Below, piece by piece: positions 51,988-60,608 of a stretch of DNA of 64,000 nucleotides. Source of the DNA: Paenibacillus sp. EZ-K15 (GTDB lineage: Bacteria > Bacillota > Bacilli > Paenibacillales > Paenibacillaceae); NCBI RefSeq assembly GCF_002573715.1, contig NZ_PDHM01000021.1, forward strand, positions 248,001 to 312,000. Reading direction: 5' to 3'. The translations under genes were made by a program, and so were the position numbers. The notes beneath the pieces are model-generated. The model was given only the letters and a program-made list of their open reading frames with translations, ran no database searches and was not told where the DNA came from. Within the stretch, counting starts at the first letter, position 1, and each line of letters begins with the position of its first letter.

Positions 51988-52019
51988 TGAGCTTGTTGAA
52001 AGTCATGGAGGTATATCGT

Positions 52020-52856
52020 ATGAAAAAAAGAGCGTTTGATATGATCATGCTGCTCATCGGGGCATTTATTTTTGCGCTGGCCGTCAATTTATTCGTCATT
52101 CCCAACGATTTTGGCGAAGGCGGCGTTACCGGGATCTCGATCATTCTGTTTTATGTGCTGAAATGGTCCCCGGCGCTGGTCGGCATTGTGATTAACGGGA
52201 TTTTGCTGATTATCGGCTACAAGCTTCTGGATAAAAAAACGACGGTCTATACCATTATCGTTGTTGCCTTTCACTCTCTGTTCCTTCATTTGACGGAGAA
52301 CTGGAGCATCGCTTCGGATGAGCCGGTGATCAATGCCATATTTGCCGGACTGTTTGCCGGCGTCGGGATTGGACTCATCGTCCGGGTGGGTGGCACAACG
52401 GCGGGTACGGTGATATTGGCCCGCCTGGCTAATAAATATTGGGATTGGAATATCAGTTATGCCCTGCTGTTCTTTGACCTGATCGTGGCCGGACTGTCTG
52501 TCTTTGTAATCGGGATCGAGAAGGTGATGTTCACCGTGGTCATCCTCTATATCGGCACCAAGGCGATGGAGTTCATTATTGAAGGCTTGAATCCCAAAAA
52601 GGCCGTTACCATCATCTCGACCCATCATGATCGCATCGCAATTCGGGTTACGGAGATTATGGATCGCGGGGTGACTGTGCTCCGGGGTTATGGATATTAC
52701 ACCGGTCAGACCAAAGATGTGCTCTACATCGTCATCAGTAAACAGGAAGTCTCCATGCTCAAAAAAATCGTCCGGGCCGAAGACAAAAACGCTTTTGTCA
52801 CGATCCATGACGTACGCGACGTGTTTGGCGAAGGATTTATTGATATTTCAAAATAA
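52020..52856 (+). CDS. YitT-family membrane protein (DUF161/DUF2179)
   Basis: A 278-residue protein. The N-terminal part has about five helices with family segments FALAVNLFVIPNDFGEGGVTGISIIL and GVGIGLIVRVGGTTAGTVILARL. The C-terminal DUF2179 domain (about 215-278) reads RGVTVLRGYGYYTGQTKDVLYIVI. Function is unknown; several paralogues are usual in Bacillaceae. ATG 52020 has GGAGG about 8 bases upstream; an earlier in-frame ATG at 51987 overlaps the terminator T-run. Expression is probably limited by the leader terminator. Confidence 0.9.
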   Translation: MKKRAFDMIMLLIGAFIFALAVNLFVIPNDFGEGGVTGISIILFYVLKWSPALVGIVINGILLIIGYKLLDKKTTVYTIIVVAFHSLFLHLTENWSIASDEPVINAIFAGLFAGVGIGLIVRVGGTTAGTVILARLANKYWDWNISYALLFFDLIVAGLSVFVIGIEKVMFTVVILYIGTKAMEFIIEGLNPKKAVTIISTHHDRIAIRVTEIMDRGVTVLRGYGYYTGQTKDVLYIVISKQEVSMLKKIVRAEDKNAFVTIHDVRDVFGEGFIDISK

Positions 52857-52878
52857 GAGGGGACTTATCCTTTATACA

Positions 52879-52922
52879 AAAAAAGATCGAAACAGCCGTT
52901 CGGGCAGGTTTCGATCTTTTTT
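52879..52922. terminator. Perfect bidirectional terminator after yitT
   Basis: AAAAAAGATCGAAAC and GTTTCGATCTTTTTT form 15 perfect pairs around a 14-base loop, between genes converging on it. Confidence 0.93.
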
Positions 52923-52947
52923 CATTATACTCAGTTCCATCTTCGGC

Positions 52948-53838
52948 TTATAAGGGAGACATATATCTTCCATACGCCAGCCCGAGATCCGTAATGGCAT
53001 CATCCGACACGGACAGAAGCGAAACATTCTCTCCTTCCGAGCCCATCCATTGGACGCCCAACACAAAGCCAAGCTCCGTTTTTGCCGCAAAGAGAAATGA
53101 GAACATCTCCGGCCGCACCTCGCCTTGATCATCCACTCTCCATGTAGAGCTCGGATCAAACTTCGCCGGATAATCATAATATAACCAGCCGCTCTCACGT
53201 TTCAGCGCCAGGCTTGCCAGCATATCATCACCCTGTCTGACGAATTGCACCAGATAGAGGGACTCCCCATCAGGAAGTTGAACAATGGGCCATGCCTTGT
53301 CTACTTCTCTCCCCTTGCTGTCCTTGATGTCCTGCAGCCCCTGTTCATTGATCTCCTCCGGATTTGCTGGTTGAATAGTCATTAAGGCATCCGTAGGAAG
53401 ATGGCGCTTAGGGATGATAAAATAGGTGGAATTCGGTTCTGCGGCCCCTTCGCTCACCTCATACAATTGTCCAGCCTGATGGCTGAAATTCGGTGCGGTT
53501 TGCCTGCCGTTATCTTCCTCCGTCGCTGGCTGCGAGCCGGCATATTGAACCGGAAGCACCACGCCTCCCTGTCCCACGGCAATCAGCGAGGCTTGCTCAT
53601 CCTGAATAGCCGCATCCGGGTCTACCAACAGCCTATGCCCCGTCTCGTCGGCAAAAGCGAAGGTCCCTTCCTGTAAAGCAGCCACATCCTGGACCACCAA
53701 GGGCTGCTCATCCTTTATATCAGGCGCCGGCTTCACGTCCGAAACGGGTGGGGCGGGGGCCTGCTCCATCTCCGGATCCGCACATGCCGTCAAGGTACTT
53801 ATTGCCATAATAAACATCGCTGCCGATAACCTTTTCAT
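52948..53838 (-). CDS. Lipoprotein of unknown function
   Basis: A 296-residue protein. The signal peptide ends at lipobox LTAC (C19), followed by an acidic Pro-rich tether (ADPEMEQAPAPPVSDVKPAP). The body (about 50-296) is soluble and beta-rich with no recognised family; KAWPIVQLPDGESLYLVQFV and GWLYYDYPAKFDPSSTWRV stand out. Predicted to sit on the outer face of the membrane. Monocistronic, facing yitT. Confidence 0.75.
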   Translation of the reverse strand: MKRLSAAMFIMAISTLTACADPEMEQAPAPPVSDVKPAPDIKDEQPLVVQDVAALQEGTFAFADETGHRLLVDPDAAIQDEQASLIAVGQGGVVLPVQYAGSQPATEEDNGRQTAPNFSHQAGQLYEVSEGAAEPNSTYFIIPKRHLPTDALMTIQPANPEEINEQGLQDIKDSKGREVDKAWPIVQLPDGESLYLVQFVRQGDDMLASLALKRESGWLYYDYPAKFDPSSTWRVDDQGEVRPEMFSFLFAAKTELGFVLGVQWMGSEGENVSLLSVSDDAITDLGLAYGRYMSPL

Positions 53839-54225
53839 GCCCTCAGCTCCTGTAATAAGATTCCAAGTCTTCCATAACCTCAGACGCTAAACATACCGAA
53901 AAAGTTGAAGCCAAAGTTCCTTTTATTTGTATTTCCCCATGACAAATTCGGATTATTTTTTGCATTTTAGCTACACGAAACACGGAGTTATGACTTATTA
54001 ACTTACACCAAATGACAACTTTATAGAAATATTTAATGAGTTCGCAAAAAACATTTTATTGGTAATACGGGGCAAGATTCTATACAATTCTTTTTAACTT
54101 AAAAATGCTGAGTGCAAACTTTTAATGTTTTAGTACAAATTGTCCGAGACAGGCTACCTTTCCCGCAAAACAGACGATTTATCACGCAATTCTACTTTAA
54201 CGATTTGAAGGAGTGCATCGCAAAA
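53839..54225. other. Divergent gap before glutamate dehydrogenase
   Basis: AT-rich region with promoters for both neighbours. An in-frame ATG at 54112 would extend glutamate dehydrogenase by 38 residues that do not resemble the family, so I treat 54112-54225 as leader. No regulatory site was identified. Confidence 0.4.
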
Positions 54226-55605
54226 GTGACTACGAATATTTCCGTTTCTTCACCCCTTACTGCCGCGAAAGACTATGTGGAATCCATCTATAACCAAGTG
54301 GTGGCTCGAGATCCGCATGAGCAAGAGTTTCATCAAGCCGTCCGTGAATTTGTAGATTCCCTCGTCCCTGTTTTAGCCCAGCATCCGAAATATCGGGAAC
54401 ACGGTATTCTGGAACGCCTTGTGGAGCCTGAACGAATGATCACCTTCCGTATTCCATGGGTGGATGATCAAGGTAAAACCCAAGTAAACCGCGGGTTCCG
54501 TGTTCAATTTAACAGCGCGCTGGGTCCGTACAAAGGCGGCATCCGGTTCCATCCTTCGGTGTATGCCGGTATCGTCAAATTCCTTGGTTTTGAACAAATC
54601 TTCAAAAATGCGCTCACAGGCCAGCCCATCGGCGGCGGCAAGGGCGGTTCGGATTTCGATCCGAAAGGCAAGTCCGATCAGGAAGTCATGCGTTTTACCC
54701 AGAGCTTCATGACCGAGCTGTACCGCCATATCGGACCTGATTCCGATGTGCCTGCTGGCGATATCGGTGTCGGCGCTCGCGAGATCGGTTATATGTTCGG
54801 CCAATACAAGCGGATCCGCGGCGGACATGAGGCCGGCGTTCTGACAGGCAAAGGCGTCATCTATGGCGGAAGCCTGGCACGTACGGAAGCAACCGGTTAC
54901 GGCTGCGTCTACTTCGTACAGGAGATGCTGGCTTCGCAAGGCCTTAGCTTCAAAGACAGCCGCGTCGTGGTGTCCGGCTCGGGCAACGTCTCCATCTACG
55001 CGATTGAAAAAGCACAGCAGCTCGGTGCACACGTCATCGCCTGCAGTGATTCCAACGGGTACCTGTACGATCCGGACGGAATTAACCTCGAAACCGTGAA
55101 GCTGCTGAAGGAACGGGATCGCCTGCGGATCAGCGAATACGTCAAGATTCACCCGCATGCCGAATATACCGAAGGCTGCACGGGCATCTGGACCATTCCA
55201 TGCGATATCGCACTTCCTTGCGCCACGCAGAATGAGCTGGATGAAGAAGCAGCGAAAACACTCATCATGAATGGTGTAAAAGCTATCGGTGAGGGAGCCA
55301 ATATGCCTTCCACGCTGGAAGCGATTGAGCAGTTCATCAACAGCGGCGTGCTGTTCGGACCGGCTAAAGCCGCCAATGCAGGCGGGGTTGCCGTATCCGC
55401 GCTGGAAATGAGCCAGAACAGCATGAGAATGTCATGGACCTTTGAAGAAGTGGATGCGAAGCTGCATCAGATCATGAAAAACATCTACAGCAGTGCCGTA
55501 GATGCTGCAGAGGAGTATGGCGTAGCCGGCAATCTAGTGGCTGGTGCCAACATCGCAGGATTTATTAAAGTCGCTGATGCCATGATCGCACAAGGTATCG
55601 TATAA
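54226..55605 (+). CDS. gdhA: NADP-type glutamate dehydrogenase
   Basis: A 459-residue hexameric-type glutamate dehydrogenase. Segments match the E. coli GdhA class: LLERLVEPERMITFRIPWVDDQG-like N-terminus, the catalytic-lysine region PIGGGKGGSDFDPKGKSD, PAGDIGVGAREIGYMFGQYK and the dinucleotide fold VVVSGSGNVSIYA. It converts 2-oxoglutarate and ammonia to glutamate. The start at GTG 54226 (site AAGGAG about 12 bases upstream) gives a length close to family members. A perfect terminator follows at 55618. Confidence 0.93.
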   Translation: MTTNISVSSPLTAAKDYVESIYNQVVARDPHEQEFHQAVREFVDSLVPVLAQHPKYREHGILERLVEPERMITFRIPWVDDQGKTQVNRGFRVQFNSALGPYKGGIRFHPSVYAGIVKFLGFEQIFKNALTGQPIGGGKGGSDFDPKGKSDQEVMRFTQSFMTELYRHIGPDSDVPAGDIGVGAREIGYMFGQYKRIRGGHEAGVLTGKGVIYGGSLARTEATGYGCVYFVQEMLASQGLSFKDSRVVVSGSGNVSIYAIEKAQQLGAHVIACSDSNGYLYDPDGINLETVKLLKERDRLRISEYVKIHPHAEYTEGCTGIWTIPCDIALPCATQNELDEEAAKTLIMNGVKAIGEGANMPSTLEAIEQFINSGVLFGPAKAANAGGVAVSALEMSQNSMRMSWTFEEVDAKLHQIMKNIYSSAVDAAEEYGVAGNLVAGANIAGFIKVADAMIAQGIV

Positions 55606-55617
55606 ATAAGAAACAAA

Positions 55618-55651
55618 AAGAAGCCCTACCGCATATGCGGTAGGGCTTCTT
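55618..55651. terminator. Perfect bidirectional terminator
   Basis: AAGAAGCCCTACCGCA-TA-TGCGGTAGGGCTTCTT, flanked by A- and T-runs, separates gdhA from ddh. Confidence 0.93.
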
Positions 55652-55656
55652 ACAGC

Positions 55657-56640
55657 TTATAGAAGCTCGCTACGGAGCTCTTCGGCCGATTTTGGGGATA
55701 AGTATCCCAGCGGGATATCAAACACCGTCTTGGCGCCTTTCTGTCCCTCTCTGCTCAAACGATGGGCAGCTCTTGCATAAGACACCAGCACACTGGCCGT
55801 AAATTCCGGGTTGCTGTCAAGCTTCAGGCCAAATTCAACAATTTGTTTATTTCCGCTTCCGGTTACGCCGCTGCGAATGACAAATCCGCCATGAGGCATG
55901 CCTGCATGCTCAGCCTCAAGCTCTTCTTGCGTAATGAAAGTTACGGTTGTATCGTAATCGGCAAAATAGTTAGGCATCGACACAATCGTTTGACGGATCT
56001 GCTCTTGGTCCGCACCTTCTTCCGCTACGATGAAGCAATCTCTCCGGTGCTTCTCGCGCGTGGCGAGCTCCGGTGTTTCACCAGCACGGATTTGGTTGAT
56101 AACCTCTTCTACTGGAACCGTATATTGAACGCCTGCCTTCACCCCGGGAACACGACGGATGGCATCCGAGTGGCCCTGGCTCACGCCTTTGCCCCAGAAG
56201 GTATAATCTTTTCCTTCCGGCAAAATCGCTTCGGCAAGCAGACGATTCATGGAGAACAAGCCCGGATCCCAGCCCGTCGAAATGACGCTGACACGGCCTC
56301 CGCCCATCGCTGCTTTGTTGACTTCCTCGAAAAACTCAGGGATTTTCGCGTGTGTGTCAAAGCTGTCTACCGTATTGAACATGCTGGCAAGCTGTGGCGT
56401 TTGCTCAGGCAAATCCGTAGCCGAACCGCCGCACAGAATCATAACGTCAATCTTGCCGATGTATTGCTCTGCCGCTGATATATGCTCGAAGCGAGCACCG
56501 GAATTGGACGGCATTTGCTGCGGGTCTCTGCGCGTGAAGATGGCTACCAGCTCCAGATCCGGATTTTGCCCGATTGCTTTCTGTACGCCTTTGCCCAAGT
56601 TTCCATAACCTACGATCCCTACTTTAATAGATGCTTTCAA
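55657..56640 (-). CDS. ddh: meso-Diaminopimelate D-dehydrogenase
   Basis: A 327-residue enzyme, the usual Ddh length. The Rossmann motif VGIVGYGNLGKG is N-terminal; FTRRDP binds NADP; DSFDTH, STGWDPGLFS and WGKGVSQGHSDAIRRVPGV form the substrate site; HGGFVIRSG lies near the end. It makes meso-DAP in one step from tetrahydrodipicolinate, a short route to lysine and peptidoglycan. The start is TTG 56640 with GGGAGG 7 bases upstream; an in-frame ATG at 56679 is further from any site. Confidence 0.95.
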   Translation of the reverse strand: MKASIKVGIVGYGNLGKGVQKAIGQNPDLELVAIFTRRDPQQMPSNSGARFEHISAAEQYIGKIDVMILCGGSATDLPEQTPQLASMFNTVDSFDTHAKIPEFFEEVNKAAMGGGRVSVISTGWDPGLFSMNRLLAEAILPEGKDYTFWGKGVSQGHSDAIRRVPGVKAGVQYTVPVEEVINQIRAGETPELATREKHRRDCFIVAEEGADQEQIRQTIVSMPNYFADYDTTVTFITQEELEAEHAGMPHGGFVIRSGVTGSGNKQIVEFGLKLDSNPEFTASVLVSYARAAHRLSREGQKGAKTVFDIPLGYLSPKSAEELRSELL

Positions 56641-56791
56641 TGTAATCCTCCCTTTGTCAGAACCATTTCCCTGTAGCATGATGTTTATGTACCGCTTTAA
56701 AGTATAAGTATATAGACATCACTCAAATTGTAAACTATTTTATATGGACAGGAAATTGTTTCTATCTGTGTTATTCTTATTTTTCACCGTA

Positions 56792-57853
56792 CTATCCGAT
56801 AACTTGTACAACATTTCCTTCTTGATCCTTGATTTCCGTCTTCAGGACCTCAATCCGGATTCCTTGCAAGCCAGAAAGCTCGAAGGTGCTGACCTGCGGC
56901 AGCAATCGGCTTGAGAATTCACCCGCGGTTCGATCGTCCAAAACCAGGGTAACATCTCCGTCCTCCGCAGTCCAGCGGCTCTCTTCTCCCGGCTCAAATA
57001 CGACCCGAACATCCGAACCTACAAGGCTCAGTTTCTTATCCTTCAGAATTCGGCCCTGCAGCAGCTTCCCGATAATTTCGGCCTGCTTGGCACCTATTTG
57101 TAATGTAGCCCGAGTTTTACTTAACCAGCCCTTCTTCCCCGGTTCAAAAGCCAGCTGGCTCACGTAGAGAAATCCGGTGTTCGAGCCCTCTTGTTTTGTC
57201 CCTCGGTCAACGGCTTCCGAAATCGAAGGTACCTTCAGCAGCGAATCCCGATCCAGATCCGTTATGTATTGCGGCATATGCTCCCCGCAAGCTTGTAATA
57301 CACCAAGCGTATTCCATGTCTGCATCGCCTCGAGTTCTTCACGTGTGATGCCAACCATCTGCAGGAATTCTACCCGACCATTCGGCGTATCCATCCCTGG
57401 CAGCTCGGGATCCAGGGTAAAGGAGAGTGCGGTCAATTGTGTATCGGCACCCAGACAGATCGGCCCATTGGCATCCAAATAATCCCCCGAGCGAAAAACA
57501 TTCCCGCTGTTAAACACATATCTCCCCATGTTCTGAAGCAGATTTAACGCCCACGCCGGCGGCTCTTCCTCATCCTCCCCCTTAGCCAGCCTGAACGTCA
57601 ATTCGAATCCGTAACCGCTCTCCTCCAGATTGTCCGATTCCTTGTCATACAGCTCGCTAAAGCCATAAGTAACCATATGCCAATGCGGACTTGGGGCATT
57701 CGACGTATAAGCGCTGATTCCATTCAGCGGATCGGGTCCTCCAAGAGCATAGGGAATTAGAGCCCCGTAATGTTTCGGCTCCTGCTCCCCGTACAGCTTC
57801 AGCAGCTTCTCATCAATCGCGTCCCAACCTGCGGCGTTTTCTTCATGTGTCAA
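56792..57853 (-). CDS. Suppressor-of-fused (SUFU) domain protein
   Basis: A 353-residue protein. The N-terminal half is a SUFU domain (HYGALIPYALGGPDPLNGISAY, PHWHMVTYGFSELYDKE, GYGFELTFRLAKGEDEEEPP). The remainder is a C-terminal extension with a KKGWLSKTRATLQIGAKQAE segment. Bacterial SUFU proteins are widespread in polymorphic-toxin immunity loci but can stand alone, as here. Cytoplasmic. No toxin adjoins it. Confidence 0.85.
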   Translation of the reverse strand: MTHEENAAGWDAIDEKLLKLYGEQEPKHYGALIPYALGGPDPLNGISAYTSNAPSPHWHMVTYGFSELYDKESDNLEESGYGFELTFRLAKGEDEEEPPAWALNLLQNMGRYVFNSGNVFRSGDYLDANGPICLGADTQLTALSFTLDPELPGMDTPNGRVEFLQMVGITREELEAMQTWNTLGVLQACGEHMPQYITDLDRDSLLKVPSISEAVDRGTKQEGSNTGFLYVSQLAFEPGKKGWLSKTRATLQIGAKQAEIIGKLLQGRILKDKKLSLVGSDVRVVFEPGEESRWTAEDGDVTLVLDDRTAGEFSSRLLPQVSTFELSGLQGIRIEVLKTEIKDQEGNVVQVIG

Positions 57854-58163
57854 TCCTGTTCCCTCCCGTTATCGTTTACCTCCAAAATTAAACCGTATCC
57901 GAATAGGCTCAAGCATTCAAATGTTTCGTGAAGCCCCCCGCTATTCAAGCGGTTGAATACCGATGTCGAAGACTATCGTTAGTCGATTCCAGCAATAACC
58001 GCTAGGATATAATATTTACCTTGTAATACTTTGACAATAACATCTAAGCATCTTTTCATCAGCCTCCTAAAGAAGAAGTTCTTATTATTATATGTAATCG
58101 ATCTAAGAGCTGAACAACTACACTCGTCATCTTCTCTATACAAAAGATGAAGATTAAAGGTGA
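57854..58163. other. Intergenic stretch with a tiny peptide ORF
   Basis: On the minus strand ATG 58059 to stop 57979 gives 26 residues (MKRCLDVIVKVLQGKYYILA...) with AGGAGG only 3 bases upstream, probably too close. Otherwise nothing was recognised. The AT-rich decayed zone begins here. Confidence 0.3.
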
Positions 58164-58439
58164 TTTTGGGCCGGGGGTACTAGCGCGGGTGTCCATAACA
58201 TCAGTGTGCATGTGGATCCAGATAAGGAAAAGCCCGATAAAGACCGGACTAATAATATCGCTACTACTGGTTGTAGAGTAATTTCGCCTTCTGGCGGTAG
58301 TGGTGGAGGGGCTGGAAGTGGGGATTGCCAGGAAAAAGCTGTTGGAAATTGGACAGTTACTTACCCACTAATAACCGGCTATCATACCAAGACAAGGGAA
58401 GTTTCCTGGACAGATGCGAACGGTAAGTTAGCAGAGTAA
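58164..58439 (+). pseudogene. Remnant of a secreted protein with a CARDB-like repeat
   Basis: The frame opens after a stop at 58161-58163 without a start and reads FWAGGTSAGVHNISVHVDPD, KEKPDKDRTNNIATTGC. The AG-H-ISV-VDPD...TNN pattern is typical of CARDB adhesion repeats. A Gly/Ser-rich stretch (SGGSGGGAGSGDC) and NWTVTYPLITGYHTKTREVS follow to the stop. I read this as the C-terminal remnant of a larger surface protein whose 5' part has been lost. A GTG at 58206 could in principle start a short product. Confidence 0.55.
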
Positions 58440-58471
58440 TTGAGGATACTATACCACAGGAGGGGAACTTA

Positions 58472-58636
58472 ATGTCAAAAGAAAAAGTAATGCGAATCGG
58501 AGAAATAAGAGGAAACCTGTGGAGTCTATTAGATGCACGAAATCCTGACACTGGATTGGAAGTTAATTGGCTCTTAGCTTGTGTGGCGTTTCTAACGGTA
58601 ACCTGGGGAACTGCTGTAGTTGCAGCAAACGTTTAA
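58472..58636 (+). CDS. Small single-pass membrane protein
   Basis: A 54-residue protein beginning ATG 58472 with GGAGG 7-8 bases upstream. The first 33 residues are polar (SKEKVMRIGEIRGNLWSLLD), and the last 20 form one hydrophobic helix (WLLACVAFLTVTWGTAVVAA). It lies between two remnants in the AT-rich zone and may be phage- or element-derived. No family recognised. Confidence 0.5.
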   Translation: MSKEKVMRIGEIRGNLWSLLDARNPDTGLEVNWLLACVAFLTVTWGTAVVAANV

Positions 58637-58644
58637 CGTGGGAC

Positions 58645-58851
58645 ATGGTAGATAAAGATGCGGTTGGAATCTTAAGGATCGACTCAAAATATAAGCTATG
58701 GTGCGTGGATTGCACCGAATAACAGCAAGTAGCACATTGGATATAATTCTGATTGATTGTTTGTCCTGAATGTGAGGGTGCTCGTTACACAGAACAAGGG
58801 AAATGTGATGAATGTTGGGGCTCTGGGTCAGTTTCTGAACAGGAGGAATAA
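58645..58851 (+). pseudogene. Broken zinc-ribbon gene
   Basis: ATG 58645 reads MVDKDAVGILRIDSKYKLWC, then VDCTE-stop (a CxxC pair). About 50 bases later another frame reads VCPECEGARYTEQGKCDECW, then GSGSVSEQEE-stop, with two further CxxC pairs of the DnaJ-like CxxCxGxG kind. The spacing suggests one small zinc protein split by frameshifts or a stop. Confidence 0.45.
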
Positions 58852-59199
58852 ATATTGTATAGATAATAAGCCGGCTATATGCCGGGCTGCTTCTGTTTGT
58901 TTCAGGATCAGATTCCAGTTATAGACGAAAAAATATCTTCATCATAACGAAAGTATACGTGAAAAACGGATATCATTTCTGAGATGAGATTGTTTAGTTT
59001 ATATATATCTATTATAGCAGTCCAGTTGTCAGAATCACAATCGATTTTCGAAGATGAAAATTTTGTTATAAATTAGAAATATATAACATTTAACGGAATA
59101 ATTGTGGTACAATCAAACTGGAAGATTTAGGGATATGAGAGGAGGGTAGACAATTCCATTTTATGTAAATTATAAACTAGTACATAAGGAGGATTTTCA
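58852..59199. other. AT-rich intergenic stretch
   Basis: AGCCGGC-TATAT-GCCGGGCT at about 58868-58891 is a weak hairpin that may end the preceding transcripts. The rest is very AT-rich and probably holds the promoter of the secreted-protein gene (TACAAT near 59108). No gene seen. Confidence 0.4.
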
Positions 59200-59901
59200 A
59201 TGAAAAAAATACTATCCATTATTACGATTTTAACACTTTTTCTAACTGTTAATAGTCAAGCATTTGCATCCGAAGAAAAAGGCAACGAATTGATCCTATC
59301 GAATAATGAAATTACTAGTATTAAAATGTCTTTATCAGAATACGGCGTCAGTGAAGAAACACAAGAAGATCTGATTAATAAGCTAAAAAACAATGAAAAA
59401 TGGGATTCATTGAAAGGGGTTAAACCTGTATCTACCCGTACAGTTCTAAAAAATGATATTGAAGAAAAAGTGGAAATATTTCAAGATGGTTCAATATCTG
59501 TGTCAGCAATGGACTTATCTACGGCAGAAGTATCGGATGTAATTACACCTTATGATTTAGATCCAGGTAATATAAGTTCGGGTTCTGGTTACACCAACTA
59601 TCGTGGCGCAAGAATATATAAAAATGAAATCGTATTATTTGCTCAATTTTATGCTGATTTTACAACGGTAAATCAAGGCATGAGTTATATCACTAGAGTT
59701 TATGATGGAGATGTAAACGGAGTCGGTGGTACTATAAGTGATGTAAGTTTAAATGTTATACAGTATAAGGAAGATCTTAATTATCCAGCAGAGGCTAAAT
59801 TAAGCTTCATTGTTAGTGGTTGGGGCGGTTGGGGCGGAGGAACTTGCTGGCTAAAACTTCAAGTTGGTAATAGTCATTATAGTACCCCTTCGTATATGTA
59901 A
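59200..59901 (+). CDS. Secreted protein of unknown function
   Basis: A 233-residue exported protein. The signal peptide (MKKILSIITILTLFLTVNSQ) is followed by an AFA-S cleavage site near residue 24. An N-terminal helical region (SEYGVSEETQEDLINKLKNN) precedes a beta-rich domain of about 130 residues with a Gly/Trp-rich loop (SGWGGWGGGTCW). It resembles small secreted DUF5626-type proteins, but that is from pattern memory only. AT-rich compared with the core genes. AAGGAGG precedes the ATG and a strong terminator follows. Confidence 0.75.
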   Translation: MKKILSIITILTLFLTVNSQAFASEEKGNELILSNNEITSIKMSLSEYGVSEETQEDLINKLKNNEKWDSLKGVKPVSTRTVLKNDIEEKVEIFQDGSISVSAMDLSTAEVSDVITPYDLDPGNISSGSGYTNYRGARIYKNEIVLFAQFYADFTTVNQGMSYITRVYDGDVNGVGGTISDVSLNVIQYKEDLNYPAEAKLSFIVSGWGGWGGGTCWLKLQVGNSHYSTPSYM

Positions 59902-59923
59902 TGGTATATTAAAAAGAACATTC

Positions 59924-59966
59924 AAAATGTAGAACATGCTGTTACAAGGCTTGTTCTACATTTTTT
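59924..59966 (+). terminator. Rho-independent terminator of the secreted protein
   Basis: AAAATGTAGAACA and TGTTCTACATTTTTT pair over 13 bases around a 15-base loop and end in six T residues. Confidence 0.9.
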
Positions 59967-60332
59967 AATACAACTTATTGCTGTTTCAACAGGATTCTCA
60001 TATGATCAGTTATTATTAGTATTAGAAACACTTTCTATCCTTTACGATTAAAAATCATTTCTAATCTCTATGGTGGGAGGTACTATGTGAGTGAACTAGC
60101 TCGTCAATTAATAATAAGCCGAACTTTGTTTTATCTTCATTCGAAAAAATTAGAGGGGGTAGAACTTATAGACAGTGAAATAGAAATATCTAATAGCGGA
60201 AAGGCTATGAGATATTTCTATTTTGAAACAATTTGATTTTAAATTAAATGAAGATGGACCGGCTACACTTAGTTGGACAATAAAAATAAGGGCTTGTAGA
60301 ATAAGCAGATAAGATAAAGGAGCGGATCTACA

Positions 60333-60608
60333 ATGCCAAGAGAACGACGGACATTTACAACAGAATTCAAGAAACAAATGGTAGAACTCTATGAGAATGG
60401 GAAGTCCAGAGCGGCGATTGTGGAGGAATATGGCCTCACAGCCTCATCTTTAGATCGTTGGATTAAGCAATCTCAAACCTCAGGCTTGTTCTCAGAGAAG
60501 AACAATCGCTCTGTGGAAGAAAATGAACTCATTGCTTTACGAAAAGAGAACCAGCGCCTCAAAATGGAGAACGATATTTTAAAGCAAGCCGCGCTGATCA
60601 TGGGATGA
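60333..60608 (+). CDS. IS3-family transposase OrfA
   Basis: A 91-residue helix-turn-helix protein. The N-terminal HTH reads RRTFTTEFKKQMVELYENGK...VEEYGLTASSLDRWIKQ, and a C-terminal leucine zipper (ELIALRKENQRLKMENDILK) mediates dimerisation. Its stop overlaps the orfB start (ATGA), so OrfB may be made by coupling or by frameshift fusion. AAGGAG precedes the ATG. Confidence 0.93.
   Translation: MPRERRTFTTEFKKQMVELYENGKSRAAIVEEYGLTASSLDRWIKQSQTSGLFSEKNNRSVEENELIALRKENQRLKMENDILKQAALIMG

Noticed and set aside
54112..54225. N-terminal extension of glutamate dehydrogenase
   Set aside because: The extra 38 residues do not resemble GdhA N-termini, and the AAGGAG site lies inside this stretch.
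57979..58059. 26-residue minus-strand peptide
   Set aside because: AGGAGG is only about 3 bases from the ATG and the peptide has no recognisable features; may be a relic.
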